DNA from: Pseudonocardia sediminis
GTDB lineage: Bacteria > Actinomycetota > Actinomycetes > Mycobacteriales > Pseudonocardiaceae
Length of the DNA: 64,000 nucleotides
Direction: 5' to 3'
Assembly: GCF_004217185.1 (NCBI RefSeq)
Contig: NZ_SHKL01000001.1
Span: 1,177,001 to 1,241,000, forward strand
The notes beneath the pieces are model-generated. The model searched no databases. It was not told the DNA's origin and saw only the letters and a list, made by a program, of their open reading frames with translations. Numbering within the stretch: position 1 is the first letter of the stretch; each line of letters begins with the position of its first letter. Positions 41,305 to 49,975 of the stretch are shown one piece after another. A program made the position numbers and the translations under genes.

Positions 41305-41910
41305 TCAGACGCCCTTGCGGGCGGCGGCGAGACGCTGCTCGGCGTCGGCCCAGTTGACGACGTTCCACCAGGCCTTGACGTAGTCCGGCTTCACGTTCTT
41401 GTACTGCAGGTAGAAGGCGTGCTCCCACATGTCGAGCATGACGATCGGGACCTGCCCGGCCGGCAGCTGCGACTGCTGGTCGTAGAGCTGGTGGATCAGC
41501 AGCCGGGAGCCGAGGGCGTCCCAGCCGAGGATCGCCCAGCCGGAGCCCTGGATCGTCGTCGCGGCGGCGGTGAAGTGCGCCTGGAACGCGTCGAAGGACC
41601 CGAAGTCCTGGTCGATCGCGGCGGAGAGCTCGCCGGTGGGCTTGTCGCCGCCGTTCGGGGAGAGGTTGTTCCAGAAGATCGAGTGGTTGACGTGACCACC
41701 GAGGTTGAACGCCAGGGTCTTCTCGAGCCCCACGATGGCGCCGAAGTCGTTCTTCTCGCGCGCGTCGGCCAGCTTGTCCAGGGTCCCGTTGAGGCCCTGC
41801 ACGTAGGTGTTGTGGTGCTTGGAGTGGTGCAGCTCCATGATCTCCGGCGCGATGTGCGGCGCCAGTGCGTTGTAGTCGTACGGGAGATCCGGAAGCGTGT
41901 ACTCGGCCAT
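41305..41910 (-). CDS. sodA: Iron/manganese superoxide dismutase
   Basis: The 201-residue enzyme dismutates superoxide with Fe or Mn. The metal ligands are the histidines in MELHHSKHH and NHSIFW and the Asp/His in [12 protein letters not shown]. Outer-sphere [10 protein letters not shown] is the family signature. ATG 41910 has a perfect GGAGGTCACC ribosome site. A Nur-like palindrome lies about 122 bases upstream, in line with nickel-dependent repression of the alternative SOD known from Streptomyces sodF. The Ni-SOD gene is less than 1 kb away on the same strand. The metal cannot be told with certainty from these motifs. Confidence 0.95.
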   Translation of the reverse strand: MAEYTLPDLPYDYNALAPHIAPEIMELHHSKHHNTYVQGLNGTLDKLADAREKNDFGAIVGLEKTLAFNLGGHVNHSIFWNNLSPNGGDKPTGELSAAIDQDFGSFDAFQAHFTAAATTIQGSGWAILGWDALGSRLLIHQLYDQQSQLPAGQVPIVMLDMWEHAFYLQYKNVKPDYVKAWWNVVNWADAEQRLAAARKGV

Positions 41911-42031
41911 CGGGTGGTGACCTCCTGGGTTTCGGGGAAGTGGACTCAACAGCCACTATCTCGCAAGAGCGGGATACCCGCGAAAGATGGTCATCATGCA
42001 TGGACGTCCCGCGTTGCGAGACGTACTCTGA

Positions 42032-42046
42032 TGCAAGTTGCTTGCA
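42032..42046. promoter_or_regulatory. Nur-like palindrome upstream of sodA
   Basis: TGCAA-GTTGC-TTGCA is a perfect inverted repeat with a five-base spacer. It fits the Streptomyces Nur-box pattern (TTGCaa-N5-ttGCAA as I recall it), to which the nickel-sensing Fur-family repressor binds at sodF. Its position about 122 bases before the sodA ATG is reasonable for a distal operator or a promoter with a long leader. It is assigned by similarity and context only. Confidence 0.5.
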
Positions 42047-42112
42047 GCAACCTGTGGAACCGGTCCCCGATGATCGTTCTGGCAGCTCGACGCCGGAGGC
42101 CGACAGCACGAG

Positions 42113-42152
42113 GTGACGCCATCGCCGGGGTGGGTCCGGGCGACGGCGTCAC
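42113..42152. terminator. Terminator downstream of the GlcG-like gene
   Basis: GTGACGCCATCGCC pairs with GGCGACGGCGTCAC (one mismatch) around an 11- to 12-base GC-rich loop, 13 bases after the stop of the minus-strand gene. It separates that gene from the sodA regulatory region. Confidence 0.75.
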
Positions 42153-42165
42153 CGTGCATGTCCGA

Positions 42166-42576
42166 TCAGAGAGCCTGCGCAGCGGCCGCGGCGATGGTCT
42201 CGTCCTGCTCGCCGGTGCCGCCGCTGACGCCGACCCCGCCGACGACCGTCTCGCCGGAGAGCAGGGGGACACCACCGCCGAAGATCATGACCTGGCCGTG
42301 GTTGGACTCCTGGATGCCGTAGAACTGCCCTCCGGGCTTCGAGCTCTTCGCGAGGTCGGCGGTCGAGAGGTCGAACGCCCGGGCCGTGTAGGCCTTGTTG
42401 ATCGCGATGTCGACGCTGCCCAGCCAGGCACCGTCCTGACGGATGTGGGCGACGAGGTTGCCCCCGACGTCGACGACCGCGATGTTGACCGGCTGGCCCT
42501 CGGCCAGGGCCGCCTCCTCTCCGGCGGCGATGACGCGGCGGGCGTCGTCCAGGCTGACGGTCTCGACAGTGTGCAT
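42166..42576 (-). CDS. GlcG/HbpS-family haem-binding-type protein
   Basis: The 136-residue protein has the GlcG/HbpS fold signatures: NIAVVDVGGNLVAHIRQDGAW, split as NIAVVDVGGN and LVAHIRQDGAW, the SVDIAINKAYTARAF helix and the glycine-rich GVPLLSGETVVGGVGVSG. HbpS of Streptomyces binds haem and senses redox stress with the SenS kinase; there is no kinase gene here and no secretion signal. ATG 42576 is chosen with GGAGC in front; the longer frame to 42690 has no support. It lies between two SOD genes and may be part of the oxidative-stress group. Confidence 0.85.
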   Translation of the reverse strand: MHTVETVSLDDARRVIAAGEEAALAEGQPVNIAVVDVGGNLVAHIRQDGAWLGSVDIAINKAYTARAFDLSTADLAKSSKPGGQFYGIQESNHGQVMIFGGGVPLLSGETVVGGVGVSGGTGEQDETIAAAAAQAL

Positions 42577-42800
42577 GGGTGCTCCGTGAGGTCTGAGGAG
42601 CTCCGGGCCCGACGCGACTCCAGGTGCGATCCGGGACGTGGCCGAGGCGGAGACTCCCTGATCGGGCGGTGCCGGCGGATGCCGTGACACAGGTGGCCGG
42701 GGTCGGGAGCCGGGCCGACGGTAGCACCGGGCGGGGCCCGCTCAGGTCACGTTCGGGGCGTCACCACCGGTTCGTCCGCAGACCGTCCGTACGACGACAG

Positions 42801-42842
42801 CGGCGCCGGACGGCGGGAGTGGGTTCCCGCCGGCCGGCGCCG
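42801..42842. terminator. Terminator after sodN
   Basis: CGGCGCCGG and CCGGCGCCG pair, continued after a two-base internal loop by GGCGGGA and TCCCGCC, around GTGGGT. The hairpin starts 16 bases past the sodN stop. Confidence 0.8.
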
Positions 42843-42858
42843 CTTCGTGTCACCTGGG

Positions 42859-43269
42859 TCAGGCGGCCTGCTTGGTCTCCCAGAAGATCTTGTCGATCTG
42901 GGCGATGTGGTCGAGCAGCTCCTGGCCCGTCTTCGGGTCGTTCGAGCCCTTGGTGCCGGCGGCACCGGCGGCCTTGGTGGCCTTGTTGAACAGCTCGTGC
43001 AGCTCCGGGTACTTCTCGAAGTGCGGCGGCTTGAAGTAGTCGGTCCACAGCACCCACAGGTGGTGCTTGACCAGGTCGGAGCGCTGCTCCTTGATCTCGA
43101 TGGCGCGCGCGCGGAAGTCCGCGTCGTCGTTGCCCTGGTACTTCTCCTGGATGGCCTTGACGGACTCGGCCTCGATACGGGCCTGGGCCGGGTCGTACAC
43201 GCCGCAGGGGAGGTCGCAGTGTGCGGTGGCCTCCAGCTGCGGGTGGATGATGCGGGACAGCATCCGCAT
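42859..43269 (-). CDS. sodN: Nickel-containing superoxide dismutase
   Basis: The precursor has 136 residues with a 16-residue propeptide (MRMLSRIIHPQLEATA) before the nickel hook HCDLPCGVYDPAQ, in which His1, Cys2 and Cys6 and the amine bind nickel after cleavage. The rest (NDDADFRARAIEIKEQR, KHHLWVLWTDYFKPPHFEKY) matches Streptomyces SodN closely. GGAGGACCC precedes ATG 43269. The divergent sodX gene encodes the expected maturation protease. Ni-SOD is a cytoplasmic homohexamer. Confidence 0.97.
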   Translation of the reverse strand: MRMLSRIIHPQLEATAHCDLPCGVYDPAQARIEAESVKAIQEKYQGNDDADFRARAIEIKEQRSDLVKHHLWVLWTDYFKPPHFEKYPELHELFNKATKAAGAAGTKGSNDPKTGQELLDHIAQIDKIFWETKQAA

Positions 43270-43376
43270 GGGTCCTCCCTGATGGATGATCGTTCTGGCG
43301 CGTACGACCCTACCCTCGGGGGCGGGCCGCGGCAGCATCCGACGCCCGTGTGGACGGACCGACGGAAGGAGTCCCC

Positions 43377-43694
43377 GTGCGCTGGCGCAGGGTCGCGGTG
43401 CGGGGCCCGTCGATGTCCCCGACGCTGGCCGACGGCGACGTCGTGCTGGTCCGGTTCGGGGGCGCCGTGCGCGCCGGTGACGTCGTGCTGGTGCGGTGGC
43501 CGGCGCGTCCGGAGCAGCTGTCGGTGAAACGGGCGGAGCACCCCGTCGACGACGCCTGGTGGGTGCGCGGGGACAACCCGTTCGGCTCCACCGACTCCCG
43601 CGCCCTCGGCCCCGCCGACGTCGTGGCCGTGGTGCGCGCCCGGCTCTGGCCCCGGCCCCGCCGGCTGCCCGCCGAGACCCACCGGCACGCCTGA
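43377..43694 (+). CDS. sodX: SodX, Ni-SOD maturation protease (S26 family)
   Basis: The 105-residue signal-peptidase-like protein cuts the SodN propeptide so that the nickel hook becomes the N-terminus. The serine is S12 in RGPSMSPTL and the lysine K51 in LSVKRAEHP, the usual Ser-Lys dyad; GDNPFGSTDSRALGP is the S26 box. There is no membrane anchor. GTG 43377 is preferred because GGAAGGAG stands six bases upstream; a GTG at 43350 lacks it. It diverges from sodN with a 107-base shared promoter region. Confidence 0.92.
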   Translation: MRWRRVAVRGPSMSPTLADGDVVLVRFGGAVRAGDVVLVRWPARPEQLSVKRAEHPVDDAWWVRGDNPFGSTDSRALGPADVVAVVRARLWPRPRRLPAETHRHA

Positions 43695-43831
43695 GAACGG
43701 CACGCCTGAGATCCGGGCCCGTCACTGCTCCGTTCGGCCCATCGTCGCGTGGCGGGGCCCGATCGGGCTGCGTAGCTTCCCGGGGGCGGCGGATCGGCGG
43801 ACGAGGGACGCAGCGCCGCGGAGGAGGGATC

Positions 43832-45058
43832 ATGAGGGACACGGACGACGCGGCACCCACCGGCGTCACCGGTGTGGCCACCCGCCGGTTCGGCGACGGT
43901 CTCGCGGTCGGCCCCGACCTGGTCGGCGCGGCCGAGGTCGCGGTGGCCCAGGCACTCGCGCCGCTCGACGGCATCCGCCCGGACCTCCTCGTGTTCTTCG
44001 TCTGTCCGGGCGGGGACGGCGACCTCGAGCAGGCCGAACGGGCCGGGGCCCGGGTGATGGAGCTGGCCGGCGCCCGTGCCGCCGTCGGAGCGACGGCGCA
44101 CGGCGTCATCGGCGACGGCCGGGGCGTGGAGCAGACCGCGTCGGTGGCGGTCTGGGCGGCGACCCTGCCCGGCACGTCGATCACCCCGATGCGCCTCACG
44201 GCCCAGGCCGCCGAGGACGGGACGCTCTCGGTGCGCGGCATGTCCACCCCGGGTGCGGACGCGACGGTGGCGATGCTCCTGGCCGACCCGTACTCGTTCC
44301 CGGTCGGCGGGCTGCTGGAGCGGATGAACACGGCGCACCCGGGGTTCCCGCTGGTCGGGGGCCTGGCCAGCGCGCCGGGCGGGCCCGGCGGCAACCGCCT
44401 GTTCGCCGACGGCGAGGTCCTGCCCACAGGTGCGGTCGGCATCCTGTTCGGCGGCCAGGCCCAGGCCCGGACCGTGGTCAGCCAGGGCTGCCGCCCGATC
44501 GGGCCGCCGATGGTCGTCACCCGTACCGAGCAGAACCTCCTCCTGGAGCTCGCCGGCCGGCCCGCCCTGGCCCGGCTGCGCGAGATCGTCGGGGCGTTGC
44601 CGGCCGCGGAGCAGAAGCTGGCGCTGCGCGGGCTGCACCTGGGCATCGCGATGGACGAGTACGCCGACGACCACGGCCGCGGCGACTTCCTGATCCGCGC
44701 CGTCCTCGGCGTCGAGCAGGAGCGCGACGCCGTCGTCGTCGGCGACGTCCTGGAGGTCGGGCAGACCGTGCGCTTCCAGGTCCGCGACGCCGCCGGCGCC
44801 GAGCAGAACCTCACCGAGCTGCTCGCCCGCGCGGTGCGCAGCGGACCGGCGCAGGGCGCGCTGCTGTTCTCCTGCAACGGCCGCGGCGCGAGCATGTTCG
44901 GCCCCGAGTCCGGTGGGGCCGACCACGACGTCCGCGTGGTGCGGGCGTCGAACCCCGACCAGGCCGTGGCCGGGTTCTTCGCCGCCGGCGAGATCGGCCC
45001 GGTCGGAGGGCGCAACCACCTGCACGGCTTCACCGCGTCGGTGCTGGTCTTCGACTGA
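43832..45058 (+). CDS. FIST-domain sensory protein
   Basis: The 408-residue cytoplasmic protein consists of a FIST N domain (about 25-210) and a FIST C domain (about 240-390). The N part has PDLLVFFVCPGGDGD and AVGATAHGVIGDG and the C part has LLFSCNGRGASMFG, which is the family signature. FIST proteins are thought to bind small molecules such as amino acids and pass signals to partners. GGAGGAGGGA precedes ATG 43832. It follows sodX by 137 bases on the same strand and is ended by a strong hairpin. Confidence 0.85.
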   Translation: MRDTDDAAPTGVTGVATRRFGDGLAVGPDLVGAAEVAVAQALAPLDGIRPDLLVFFVCPGGDGDLEQAERAGARVMELAGARAAVGATAHGVIGDGRGVEQTASVAVWAATLPGTSITPMRLTAQAAEDGTLSVRGMSTPGADATVAMLLADPYSFPVGGLLERMNTAHPGFPLVGGLASAPGGPGGNRLFADGEVLPTGAVGILFGGQAQARTVVSQGCRPIGPPMVVTRTEQNLLLELAGRPALARLREIVGALPAAEQKLALRGLHLGIAMDEYADDHGRGDFLIRAVLGVEQERDAVVVGDVLEVGQTVRFQVRDAAGAEQNLTELLARAVRSGPAQGALLFSCNGRGASMFGPESGGADHDVRVVRASNPDQAVAGFFAAGEIGPVGGRNHLHGFTASVLVFD

Positions 45059-45067
45059 TCACACCCC

Positions 45068-45107
45068 GTGCGCGGATATCGATGCCAGGGCAGCGATATC
45101 CGCGCAC
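45068..45107. terminator. Bidirectional terminator, 14-bp perfect stem
   Basis: GTGCGCGGATATCG and CGATATCCGCGCAC pair perfectly around a 12-base loop, between the convergent FIST and epoxide-hydrolase genes. Confidence 0.8.
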
Positions 45108-45114
45108 GACCCGT

Positions 45115-46245
45115 TCAGCGCACCGTCCGGAAGAACGCGCGCAGCTCGTCGACGAACGTCTCGGGCTGCTCCAGCGAGGCGAAGTGCCCGCCCGCCGGGG
45201 GTGTGGTGAGCGAGCGCAGGTCGGTGAAGCGGCGCTCCAGCCAGTGCCGGGGCAGGCGCACCATCTCGTGCGGGAACTGCGCCACCGCGGTCGGCACCGT
45301 GACCTCGTCCATCCGGCGGCGGGCGAAGCTCTCCCAGTACAGCCGGGCCGAGGACGCGCCGGCGCCGCCGAGCCAGTACATCATCACGTTGTCCAGCAGC
45401 CGGTCGCGTCCGATCGCGTTCTCCGGGTGCCCGGCGCAGTCGGTCCAGTCCCAGAACTTCTCCATGATCCAGGTGCACTGCGCGCTGGGGGAGTCCAGGA
45501 GCCCGTAGCCGATCGTCTGCGGCCGGGTGGACTGCTCGGCCGAGTACCCCTGCCCGAACCGGCGGAAGCTCTCGGCGAACTTCTTCGCCTCCTTCTCGTC
45601 CTTCGACAGCGGCTGGTCGTCGTCCTCGGGGCGTTCGGCCAGCGCCATCGTCAGGTGGATGCCGGCGATGTGCTCGGGGTCGGCGGTGCCCAGCGCCGAG
45701 GTGACCATCGAGCCCCAGTCGCCGCCCTGGGCGACGTAGCGCTCGTAGCCCAGCCGGTCCATCAGCTGCGCCCAGGCCACCGCGATCCGCTCGACGCCCC
45801 AGCCGGACACCGCCGGCTTGCCGCTGAACCCGTACCCGGGCAGCGTCGGGAGGACGACGTGGAACGCGTCCGCCGGGTCCTCCGGGTCGGTCAGCGCGGG
45901 CAGCAGGTCCAGGAACTCGACGATCGACCCGGGCCAGCCGTGGGTGAGCAGCAGCGGAAGCGCGTTCTCGTGCTTCGACCGCGCGTGCACGACGTGGATC
46001 TCCACCGAGTCGTCCCCGCCGCCGTCGAGGCCGGTGCGGAACTGCGGCCAGGCGTTGATCTCGGCCTCGACCCGCCGCCAGTCGTAGCGGGTGCGCCAGT
46101 ACTCGCAGAGCTCCTGCGCGTAGTCCAGCGGGACGCCCTGGATCCAGCCGTCGACCGTGGCCGGCTCCGGCCATCGGGTCCGGGCCAGTCGCTCGCGCAG
46201 GTCGTCGAGGTCGGCGTCGGGGATGTCGATCCGGAAATCACGCAC
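45115..46245 (-). CDS. Epoxide hydrolase (EphB/microsomal type, alpha/beta fold)
   Basis: The 376-residue protein has the epoxide-hydrolase N-terminal domain (DFRIDIPDADLDDLRERLAR) and the alpha/beta-hydrolase core. The oxyanion HGWPG, nucleophile aspartate in QGGDWGS, lid tyrosines and base histidine in GGHFASLEQP fit the family. It would open epoxides to diols; the natural substrate is unknown. GTG 46245 starts exactly at the domain. It is convergent with the FIST gene and lies 252 bases downstream of the IclR-gene start on the same strand. Confidence 0.88.
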   Translation of the reverse strand: MRDFRIDIPDADLDDLRERLARTRWPEPATVDGWIQGVPLDYAQELCEYWRTRYDWRRVEAEINAWPQFRTGLDGGGDDSVEIHVVHARSKHENALPLLLTHGWPGSIVEFLDLLPALTDPEDPADAFHVVLPTLPGYGFSGKPAVSGWGVERIAVAWAQLMDRLGYERYVAQGGDWGSMVTSALGTADPEHIAGIHLTMALAERPEDDDQPLSKDEKEAKKFAESFRRFGQGYSAEQSTRPQTIGYGLLDSPSAQCTWIMEKFWDWTDCAGHPENAIGRDRLLDNVMMYWLGGAGASSARLYWESFARRRMDEVTVPTAVAQFPHEMVRLPRHWLERRFTDLRSLTTPPAGGHFASLEQPETFVDELRAFFRTVR

Positions 46246-46416
46246 GGCGACACGGTGGCACGGCCGGGCCCGCACCGCCGACCGCACCACCGCATCGGAT
46301 CGATCACGATCTTCGCCCACCCCGTCGTACGCCCGGGGGCCGTCGCACGAGCGCGCCCTCCGTCGCGTCACGCGCCACGGAGGCCACACTCGTTGCGGGA
46401 CGCATGCCGGCGCGGG

Positions 46417-47163
46417 TCAGCTCGGGGCGCCCAGGGCGCGGCTGATGCCGCGGGCGGCGGCGCGGACGGCGGGGACGTAGGTGTGCGGGTTCGTCCCGTC
46501 GGCGCGGACGACCACCGACAACGCGGCGACGACCCGCCCCGACCGGTCGCGCACCGGCGCCGCGACCGAGAGCGAGACGTCCTCGATCTGCCGGTCGCTG
46601 ATCACGAAGCCGCAGTTGCGGGCCTCGCCGAGGGCCGCCCGCACCCGCGCCGGGTCGCACACCGTGTACTCGGTGAACCGGCGCAGCGGCCGCGACAGCA
46701 CCTGCTCGACGACGTCCGGTGCGGCGTGCGCGAGCAGCACCAGCCCGACGCCGGTCGCGTGCACCGGCAGCCGCGACCCGGACCGCGACACGATCGACAC
46801 CGCGTCCCGGGCGGAGAGCCGCTCGACGTAGACGACCTCGGCGCCGTCGAGCACCGCGAGCGCGACGTTCTCCCGGGTCACCTCGTGCAGGTCCTCCAGG
46901 AACGGCATCGCCTGCTCGCGCAGGACCGTGCTCGCCGGGGCCAGCACCGCGATCTCCCAGAGCCGCAGCCCGATCCGGAACCGGCCGTCGTCGCCGCGGT
47001 CCAGCGCCCCGCCCGCGGTCAGCTCCCCGGCGATCCGGTGCACCGTGGTCAGCGGCAGCCCGGTGCGCCGGGAGATCTCGGTCAGGCCCAGCTCGGGGGA
47101 GTCCTCGCTGAACGCTCCGAGCACGTCGAGCACCCGCGCGGTCACCACTGATCGGGGGCTCAC
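46417..47163 (-). CDS. IclR-family regulator, probably of pobA-pcaHG
   Basis: The 248-residue regulator has an N-terminal winged helix (LTEISRRTGLPLTTVHRIAG) and a C-terminal effector domain with the IclR signature (ARNCGFVISDRQIEDVSLSVAAPV region). IclR proteins such as PcaR and PobR control aromatic acid genes by binding the acid. GTG 47163 lies 61-70 bases from the divergent pobA start, which leaves a short shared promoter. The position makes it the likely regulator of pobA-pcaH-pcaG. Confidence 0.88.
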   Translation of the reverse strand: MSPRSVVTARVLDVLGAFSEDSPELGLTEISRRTGLPLTTVHRIAGELTAGGALDRGDDGRFRIGLRLWEIAVLAPASTVLREQAMPFLEDLHEVTRENVALAVLDGAEVVYVERLSARDAVSIVSRSGSRLPVHATGVGLVLLAHAAPDVVEQVLSRPLRRFTEYTVCDPARVRAALGEARNCGFVISDRQIEDVSLSVAAPVRDRSGRVVAALSVVVRADGTNPHTYVPAVRAAARGISRALGAPS

Positions 47164-47232
47164 CGGATCGAGTCTTCCGCAGAACGGAAGGCGAGTCGAG
47201 GGCACGGGAGCAGCCGGGAGAGAGTGAGCCCC

Positions 47233-48465
47233 ATGACGCACCGCAGCGAGTCCCGCACCCAGGTCGGCATCGTCGGCGCCGGGCCCGCCGGCCTGCTGCT
47301 GGCCACGCTGCTCTCCCGCGCCGGCGTGGACGCGGTGGTGCTGGAGTCGCGCAGCCGCGCCTACGTCGAGCAGCGGGTCCGGGCCGGGGTGCTGGAGGCC
47401 CCGACCGTCGAGCTGCTGCGCGAGGCCGGGGTCGCCGGCCGCCTGGACCGCGAGGGCATGCCGCACAGCGGGATCTCGCTGCGCTTCGCCGAGGACACCG
47501 CGTCCCCGCAGACCGACCACCGCATCGACTTCGACGACCTGGTCGGGCGCGGGATCGTCGTCTACGGCCAGCAGGAGGTCGTGAAGGACCTGATCGCCGA
47601 CCGCGTCGACACGAGGTCCGAGCCGGTCGAGTTCGAGGTCTCCGACGTCGCGGTGCACGACATCGCCACCGACGCCCCGTCGATCACCTACACCGCCGCC
47701 GACGGCACCGCCCGGACCCTGCGCTGCGACGTGATCGCCGGCTGCGACGGCTTCCACGGCGTCTGCCGCGGGGCGTTCCCCGAGGGCGCGCTGAGGATCG
47801 CCGAGCGCGTCTACCCGTTCGGCTGGCTCGGCGTCCTGGCCAAGGCCGCGCCGACCCAGGACGAGCTCGTCTACGCCAACCACGACCGCGGGTTCGCGCT
47901 CTACTCGATGCGCAGCCCCGAGGTCACCCGCCTGTACCTGCAGGTTCCCGCGGACACCGAGGCCGGCGACTGGTCGTCGTCGCGGATCTGGGACGAGCTC
48001 GACACCCGCCTGGCCTGCGACGGCTTCAGGATGAACACCGGCGAGTTCCTGGAGAAGCCGAGCGTGACCGGGATGCGCAGCATGGTCGCCGAGCCGATGC
48101 GGCACGGGCGCCTCTTCCTCGCCGGCGACGCCGCGCACATCGTGCCGCCGACCGGGGCCAAGGGCATGAACCTCGCGATCGCCGACGTCCGGGTGCTGGC
48201 CGAGGCGCTCACGGGCTTCTTCGGCAGCGGTTCCGAGACCGGGCTGGACGAGTACTCGGCGACGTGCCTGCGCCGGGTCTGGCGGGCCGAGCACTTCTCC
48301 TGGTGGATGACGTCGATGCTGCACCGCTTCGACGACACCGACCCGAACGGTGACGCGTTCGGCCGGGCCCTGCAGCTGTCCCAGCTGCGCTACACCGCCA
48401 CCTCGCGCGCGGCCGCCACCGGCCTCGCCGAGAACTACGTCGGCCTGCCGCACGGCTCGATCTGA
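47233..48465 (+). CDS. pobA: 4-Hydroxybenzoate 3-monooxygenase PobA
   Basis: PobA hydroxylates 4-hydroxybenzoate to protocatechuate with FAD and NAD(P)H. The 410-residue protein has the FAD motif VGIVGAGPAGLLLATLL, the class A hydroxylase DG motif CDVIAGCDGFHGVCR and the second FAD motif FLAGDAAHIVPPTGAKGMN. It is slightly longer than the family norm of about 394. ATG 47233 has GGAGAGAG nine bases upstream; a GTG three codons earlier is possible. It is followed by pcaH after 11 bases. Confidence 0.94.
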   Translation: MTHRSESRTQVGIVGAGPAGLLLATLLSRAGVDAVVLESRSRAYVEQRVRAGVLEAPTVELLREAGVAGRLDREGMPHSGISLRFAEDTASPQTDHRIDFDDLVGRGIVVYGQQEVVKDLIADRVDTRSEPVEFEVSDVAVHDIATDAPSITYTAADGTARTLRCDVIAGCDGFHGVCRGAFPEGALRIAERVYPFGWLGVLAKAAPTQDELVYANHDRGFALYSMRSPEVTRLYLQVPADTEAGDWSSSRIWDELDTRLACDGFRMNTGEFLEKPSVTGMRSMVAEPMRHGRLFLAGDAAHIVPPTGAKGMNLAIADVRVLAEALTGFFGSGSETGLDEYSATCLRRVWRAEHFSWWMTSMLHRFDDTDPNGDAFGRALQLSQLRYTATSRAAATGLAENYVGLPHGSI

Positions 48466-48476
48466 GAGGCTCCGAG

Positions 48477-49208
48477 ATGACCACCACCCAACGGCCCGCG
48501 GGGTACGCGCCGGTCCCCGCCGGCACCAACCCGCCGCTGACCTTCTCCGGCTACCGCAGCACCGGGCTGCGCGCCCCGTCGCAGGCCCCGATCGTGCTGC
48601 CGCACCGGCTCACCGAGGTGACCGGCCCGCTGCTGCCCGGCCCGATCGGACCGAACGACCACGACCTGACCACCCAGCACGCGAACGAGCCCGGCGGGGG
48701 CGAGGCCCAGGGCCAGCGCATCGTCGTGTTCGGCCGCGTCCTGGACTCCGACGGACGCGCGGTGCCGGACACCCTCGTCGAGGTCTGGCAGGCCAACGCG
48801 GCCGGGCGCTACCGCCACGCCCGCGACAACTGGCCCGCACCGCTGGACCCGAACTTCTCCGGCGGCGGCCGGGTGCTCACCGACGCCCAGGGGAACTACT
48901 CGTTCACCACGATCAAGCCGGGCGCCTACCCGTGGGGCAACCACCACAACGCCTGGCGGCCCGCGCACATCCACTTCTCGCTCTTCGGCCAGGCCTTCCC
49001 GCAGCGCCTGGTCACCCAGATGTACTTCCCGGACGACCCGCTGTTCGCCCAGGACCCGATCTACAACTCCGTCCCGGAGTCCGCACGGCACCGGATGGTG
49101 TCGACGTTCGACCTCGACGCCACCCGCCCGGAGTGGGCCCTGGCGTTCCGGTTCGACATCGTGCTGCGCGGCCGGGAGCAGAGCGTCTTCGAGGAGCCGC
49201 ACGCATGA
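48477..49208 (+). CDS. pcaH: Protocatechuate 3,4-dioxygenase beta subunit
   Basis: PcaH carries the catalytic ferric iron that opens protocatechuate to 3-carboxy-cis,cis-muconate. Of its 243 residues the ligand region is complete: the tyrosine in AAGRYRHARD and YPWGNHHNAWRPAHIHFSLFG, read as YPWGNHHNAW and RPAHIHFSLFG, which supplies the second tyrosine and two histidines. The N-terminal PLTFSGYRSTGLR is typical of PcaH. ATG 48477 is 11 bases after pobA. It overlaps pcaG by ATGA. Confidence 0.95.
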   Translation: MTTTQRPAGYAPVPAGTNPPLTFSGYRSTGLRAPSQAPIVLPHRLTEVTGPLLPGPIGPNDHDLTTQHANEPGGGEAQGQRIVVFGRVLDSDGRAVPDTLVEVWQANAAGRYRHARDNWPAPLDPNFSGGGRVLTDAQGNYSFTTIKPGAYPWGNHHNAWRPAHIHFSLFGQAFPQRLVTQMYFPDDPLFAQDPIYNSVPESARHRMVSTFDLDATRPEWALAFRFDIVLRGREQSVFEEPHA

Positions 49209-49780
49209 GCGCGACCTACGGGGTCACCCCGTCGCAGACCGTCGGTCCGTACCTCGCGCTCGGCCTGACCTGGGACGACGGCGCCGACGTCGTCCCGGCC
49301 GGGACGCCCGGCGCCGTCCTGCTCGGCGGCACGGTGTTCGACGGCGCCGGTGAGATCGTCACCGACGCCATGATCGAGACCTGGCAGGCCGATCCGGACG
49401 GGCGCTTCGACCACCCCGACGACCCGCGCGGCGCCGTCACGCCGTCGGTGCCCGGCTTCCGCGGCTTCGGCCGCGCGGCGACGGACGCCGAGGGTCGCTG
49501 GGAGATCCGCACCCTCGAGCCCGGCGCGCTGCCCGCCGAGGACGGCGCGACGGAGGCCCCGCACCTGACCGTGTCGGTGTTCGCCCGCGGACTGCTCGAC
49601 CGGGTGGTCACCCGTGTGTACTTCCCGCAGCAGGCCGAGGCGAACGCCGCGGACCCGGTGCTGACGTCGGTCCCGGCGGAGCGTCGCGACACGCTGGTCG
49701 CGGTACCCGACGGCGAGGGGCGCCTGCGGTTCGACATCCACCTGCAGGGCGAGCGGGAGACGGTCTTCTTCGACTGCTGA
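49205..49780 (+). CDS. pcaG: Protocatechuate 3,4-dioxygenase alpha subunit
   Basis: PcaG pairs with PcaH in the heteromeric dioxygenase and shapes the active site. The 191-residue protein has the family start TPSQTVGPYLALGL, the beta-sandwich core ETWQADPDGRFDHPDD and APHLTVSVFARGLL, and lacks a full iron ligand set, as expected for alpha. The ATGA overlap with pcaH ensures equal translation. The next steps (pcaB, pcaD) are absent here; pcaC is at 18.5 kb. Confidence 0.95.
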   Translation: MSATYGVTPSQTVGPYLALGLTWDDGADVVPAGTPGAVLLGGTVFDGAGEIVTDAMIETWQADPDGRFDHPDDPRGAVTPSVPGFRGFGRAATDAEGRWEIRTLEPGALPAEDGATEAPHLTVSVFARGLLDRVVTRVYFPQQAEANAADPVLTSVPAERRDTLVAVPDGEGRLRFDIHLQGERETVFFDC

Positions 49781-49975
49781 GGGTTGCCTGAAGGTTCTAC
49801 CGTGGGCGAGATGCCCGATCCGGGTGTTTCCGCTGGTCCGGGGGTGTGATCTCGCCCGGAGTCCGGGTGCGCCCCGGTTGGTGGTGATCCGGATGGGGTA
49901 TATCTGCGAACAACGTCCACGGGCGGCGGCCGAGTCCGCCGCCCGGCCGGACGGACCCCCGGACCAGGAGGCACG

